Assembly (NCBI GenBank): GCA_938003985.1
Contig: CALKWZ010000069.1
Span: 6,087-70,086, forward strand
Origin: an uncultured Verrucomicrobiota bacterium
Lineage (GTDB): Bacteria; Verrucomicrobiota; Kiritimatiellia; CAIQIC01; Lenti-01
DNA: 64,000 nucleotides
Reading direction: 5' to 3'
The notes below the pieces were generated by a model. That model saw nothing but the letters and a program-made list of their open reading frames with translations, was not told where the DNA came from and made no database searches. How positions within the stretch are numbered: the first letter of the stretch is position 1; every line of letters starts with the position of its first letter. A program made the translations under genes and the position numbers. Shown piece after piece: positions 61,964 to 64,000 of the stretch.

Positions 61964-63658
61964 TTATTCCGGCGTCGCTTCCGTCATGGCGTAGAGGTAG
62001 CGCTTGATCTTGCCGGTGGAGGTCTTGTTGAACTCCTCCCAGCGGATCTGGACGCGGCGGGGGTGCTTGTAGTCGGCCAGGGCGGCGACCTGCTTCTTGA
62101 CCTCGGCGCGCAGGCGGGCCTCGATTTCCTGTTCGGTGAACTTCCGCTTTTCGGAAGCTTCGAGGGCGGCGATGCCTTCTTCGTCGGGCACGACGATGAC
62201 GCCGACCTGTTCGCCGACGGCTTCGCCGGCGGGGCGGTAGCCCAGCACCACGGATTCGAGAATGAGCGGCGACTGGTTGATCTGCAGCTCGACCTCTTCG
62301 GGGTAGATGTTCTTGCCTTCGCGGTTGACGATGAGGGCTTTTTTGCGGCCGGTGATGTAGACGTAGTTCTCGGAGTCGATGTAGCCGAGATCGCCGGTGA
62401 GGAACCAACCGTCGCGGAAGACGGCTTCGGTGGCGGCGGGGTTGTTGTAGTAGCCCTTCATGACGTTGGCGCCCTTGGCGGCGAGCTCGCCGACGCCTTC
62501 GGCGTTGGCGTCGAAGACCTTCATCTCGATGAAAGGCAGGATCTGGCCGCAGGAGCCGGGGCGGATGGGGGCGTCGATGGGGGTCAGGGAGAGCACGGGG
62601 GAGCATTCGGTGATGCCGTAGCCTTCGCGGGCCTTGAGGCCGAGTTCTTCGAGGCCCCGGAGCATGACGGGATCCGCGGGCGCCCCGCCGGAAATCATCA
62701 GGCGGACGCGGCCGCCGAGCTTTTCGAGGATGCCCTTGCGGACGGGGCCGCGGATGCCCAGCGTCCAGAGGACGTTGGCCACGCGGTTGGCTTTGATGCC
62801 GGCGAGGAGCTTGTTGTAGACCTTTTCGAGGAGCAGGGGGACGGCCGGGATGAGGGTCGGGGAGGTTTCGCGGATGTTTTCGCCGACGGTGCGGAGGCTT
62901 TCGACGAAGCTCATCGCGGTGCCGGACGCGATGGGGGTGACGAGGCAGACGGTGAAGGCGAAGGAATGGTGGAGGGGCAGGATGACCATGAAGTTGTCGT
63001 CGGGCCGGATCTCGATGGCGGCGTCGATGGAGCGGAAATTGCCGGTGAAGTTGCCGTGGGTGAGCATGGCGCCCTTCTGGCGGCCGGTGGTGCCGGAGGT
63101 GTAGATGTAGGAGGCGACGTCCTCTTCCTTGGGATGGAAGCGGTCGTAGGCCGCGCCGTGGCCTTCGGCCTGGGCCTTGGTTTCGGCGAGGATCTTGTCG
63201 AAGTCGTGCATGACGATGCCGCGGGCCCGGCCGTTGTCGAGTTCGGGCTTGCGGTCGCCGAAGAGGATGACGTGGCGGAGGTTGGGGCAGCGGCCGGCGA
63301 GGCCGTAGACGTTGGCTTCGCTGGCGGAATCCATCAGCAGGGCGCAGGCGCCGGAGTCGGAGAGGATGTGGGTGACTTCCTGGTCCTGCAGCTTGACGTC
63401 GACGGGAACGGCGGTGGCGCCGAGGCCGGTGATGGCGTAGTGGATGGCGCACCATTCGGGGGAGTTGGCGCCGAGGAGGGCGACGCGGTCGCCGGGGCGG
63501 ACGTGGCAGGTGCGGACGAGGGCTTCGGCGACGTTGCGCACGAGGGCGAGGAACTGGCGGTAGGTCAGGGTCTGCCAGGCCCCGTCGCGCTTGTACTTCA
63601 TCAAAATCTTGTCGCCGTGCTTCTGCGCGGAACGTTCGAGGGTCTCCTTGAGCGTCAT
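61964..63658 (-). CDS. AMP-dependent long-chain acyl-CoA synthetase (564 aa)
   Basis: Adenylating-enzyme motifs in order: SYIYTSGTTGRQKGAMLTHG (P-loop), LPLHHSFAFTVCLVTPI, REGYGITECSPVLSLTP, WFLTGDLGYIDSENYVYITG and the C-terminal catalytic Lys in NKTSTGKIKRY. It activates fatty acids with ATP and CoA. ATG at 63658 begins TLKETLERSAQKHGDKILMK. Full length. Confidence 0.93.
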   Translation of the reverse strand: MTLKETLERSAQKHGDKILMKYKRDGAWQTLTYRQFLALVRNVAEALVRTCHVRPGDRVALLGANSPEWCAIHYAITGLGATAVPVDVKLQDQEVTHILSDSGACALLMDSASEANVYGLAGRCPNLRHVILFGDRKPELDNGRARGIVMHDFDKILAETKAQAEGHGAAYDRFHPKEEDVASYIYTSGTTGRQKGAMLTHGNFTGNFRSIDAAIEIRPDDNFMVILPLHHSFAFTVCLVTPIASGTAMSFVESLRTVGENIRETSPTLIPAVPLLLEKVYNKLLAGIKANRVANVLWTLGIRGPVRKGILEKLGGRVRLMISGGAPADPVMLRGLEELGLKAREGYGITECSPVLSLTPIDAPIRPGSCGQILPFIEMKVFDANAEGVGELAAKGANVMKGYYNNPAATEAVFRDGWFLTGDLGYIDSENYVYITGRKKALIVNREGKNIYPEEVELQINQSPLILESVVLGYRPAGEAVGEQVGVIVVPDEEGIAALEASEKRKFTEQEIEARLRAEVKKQVAALADYKHPRRVQIRWEEFNKTSTGKIKRYLYAMTEATPE

Positions 63659-63817
63659 GGTTCGGTCTCCATCCAGGGCGGCGGCCGCCCGGGTTCATTA
63701 TGGTTTACGGCCGCGGCGCCGGAAAGGCCGCCGCCGCGGGTGAAGCCATCCAGAGGCGATGGCGAAACCGGAATCCTAGCCCCGCGGCCGCCGCCAAGCA
63801 AGGGAAACGAACCCCGG

Positions 63818-63852
63818 AAAACGAAAAAGGCCGCCGGGCGAACCCGGCGGCC
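63818..63852 (-). terminator. Rho-independent terminator of pnp
   Basis: GGCCGCCGGG-ttcg-CCCGGCGGCC on the minus strand, a GNRA-type tetraloop stem, is followed by TTTTTCGTTTT, 17 bases after the stop codon. Confidence 0.9.
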
Positions 63853-63869
63853 GTGGAGCGCGGCAGGAC

Positions 63870-64000
63870 TTACTTCTTGCCTTCGCCCTTTTCGGCCATG
63901 GCGGCCTTGCGGGAGAGGCGAACCTTGCCGTTGTCTTCCACGGAGAGCACCTTGACCCAGATTTCCTCGCCCATCTTGACGACGTCTTCCGTGCGGTTGA
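63870..64000 (-). CDS. pnp: Polyribonucleotide nucleotidyltransferase, C-terminal end (5' part outside window)
   Basis: Only the last 43 residues are present: NRTEDVVKMGEEIWVKVLSV, then EDNGKVRLSRKAAMAEKGEG and KK. This is the end of an S1 RNA-binding domain with the G-K-V-R-LSRKA close typical of PNPase. Other S1 proteins (for example RpsA or Tex) are possible but the short tail after the S1 domain favours PNPase. Confidence 0.7.
   Translation of the reverse strand, partial: NRTEDVVKMGEEIWVKVLSVEDNGKVRLSRKAAMAEKGEGKK

Overview
The window is GC-rich bacterial chromosome that reads most like a member of the PVC group, probably Kiritimatiellota or a close Verrucomicrobiota relative. The clues are a PEP-CTERM sorting tail, secreted proteins ending in Ca-binding DSDGDGMPDDWE-type repeats, an adenosylcobalamin-dependent ribonucleotide reductase paired with ThyX, RNase HIII, a CdaA/CdaR pair, and many short palindromic repeats between genes. 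No rRNA, tRNA, CRISPR array, transposase or integrase was seen. The taxonomic call is inference.

Layout. 1-7.2 kb: two very large secreted GH13 amylase-type enzymes, the first cut by the window edge. 7.4-12.3 kb: minus-strand genes for a methyltransferase, two copies of a carboxypeptidase-regulatory-like protein lying in an approximately 820-bp duplication and sharing a frameshift, an exported coiled-coil protein and an RDD membrane protein. 12.7-20.6 kb: a YgfK-type flavo-iron-sulfur oxidoreductase, a double-HTH regulator between two matching operator-like palindromes, a PAP2 phosphatase, PPK2, an exported protein and a sugar nucleotidyltransferase. 20.6-21.2 kb: a 179-bp palindromic element and a strong candidate small RNA gene. 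21.2-25.3 kb: a lipoprotein pair, then rnhC, an FAH-family protein and trmB. 25.3-26.8 kb: a low-GC patch with a nuclease-like protein. 26.9-30.0 kb: cdaA-cdaR-TPR-YdjY. 30.0-33.6 kb: MsrB, a DNA glycosylase, an AEC transporter, a PagL-like deacylase and a WaaP-like kinase. 33.6-39.8 kb: a marR-tolC-MFP-RND efflux operon whose RND pump lacks the usual proton-relay acids. 40.0-43.7 kb: a PEP-CTERM protein, SRP RNA, dnaX, ybaB and recR. 43.8-47.8 kb: fdrA, a DUF1116 gene and a cyclase-family hydrolase. 48.0-52.4 kb: two paralogous outer-membrane barrels, class II RNR and ThyX. 52.6-57.0 kb: a secreted-protein group with two phospholipase D-like proteins (one HKD motif and three HKD motifs), a 16-cysteine secreted protein and an unknown exported protein. 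57.2-64 kb: a GH10-like secreted hydrolase, a sugar epimerase, a membrane protein, an acyl-CoA ligase and the end of pnp.

Genes that plausibly work together are: the two amylases (extracellular starch use); marR-tolC-MFP-RND (regulated efflux); cdaA-cdaR (c-di-AMP signalling); dnaX-ybaB-recR with SRP RNA upstream; fdrA-DUF1116-cyclase (carbamoyl-transfer catabolism, with YgfK as a possible purine-catabolism partner elsewhere in the window); RNR-ThyX (dNTP supply); and the PLD/Cys-rich operon (unknown envelope or antagonism role).

The observations I consider most novel are the two 179-bp palindromes whose arms differ between copies in a compensatory way, the promoter-to-terminator small RNA with C-rich loops at 20.95-21.16 kb, the duplicated gene sharing a C7 frameshift, and the PLD/Cys-rich operon with its heptanucleotide repeat.
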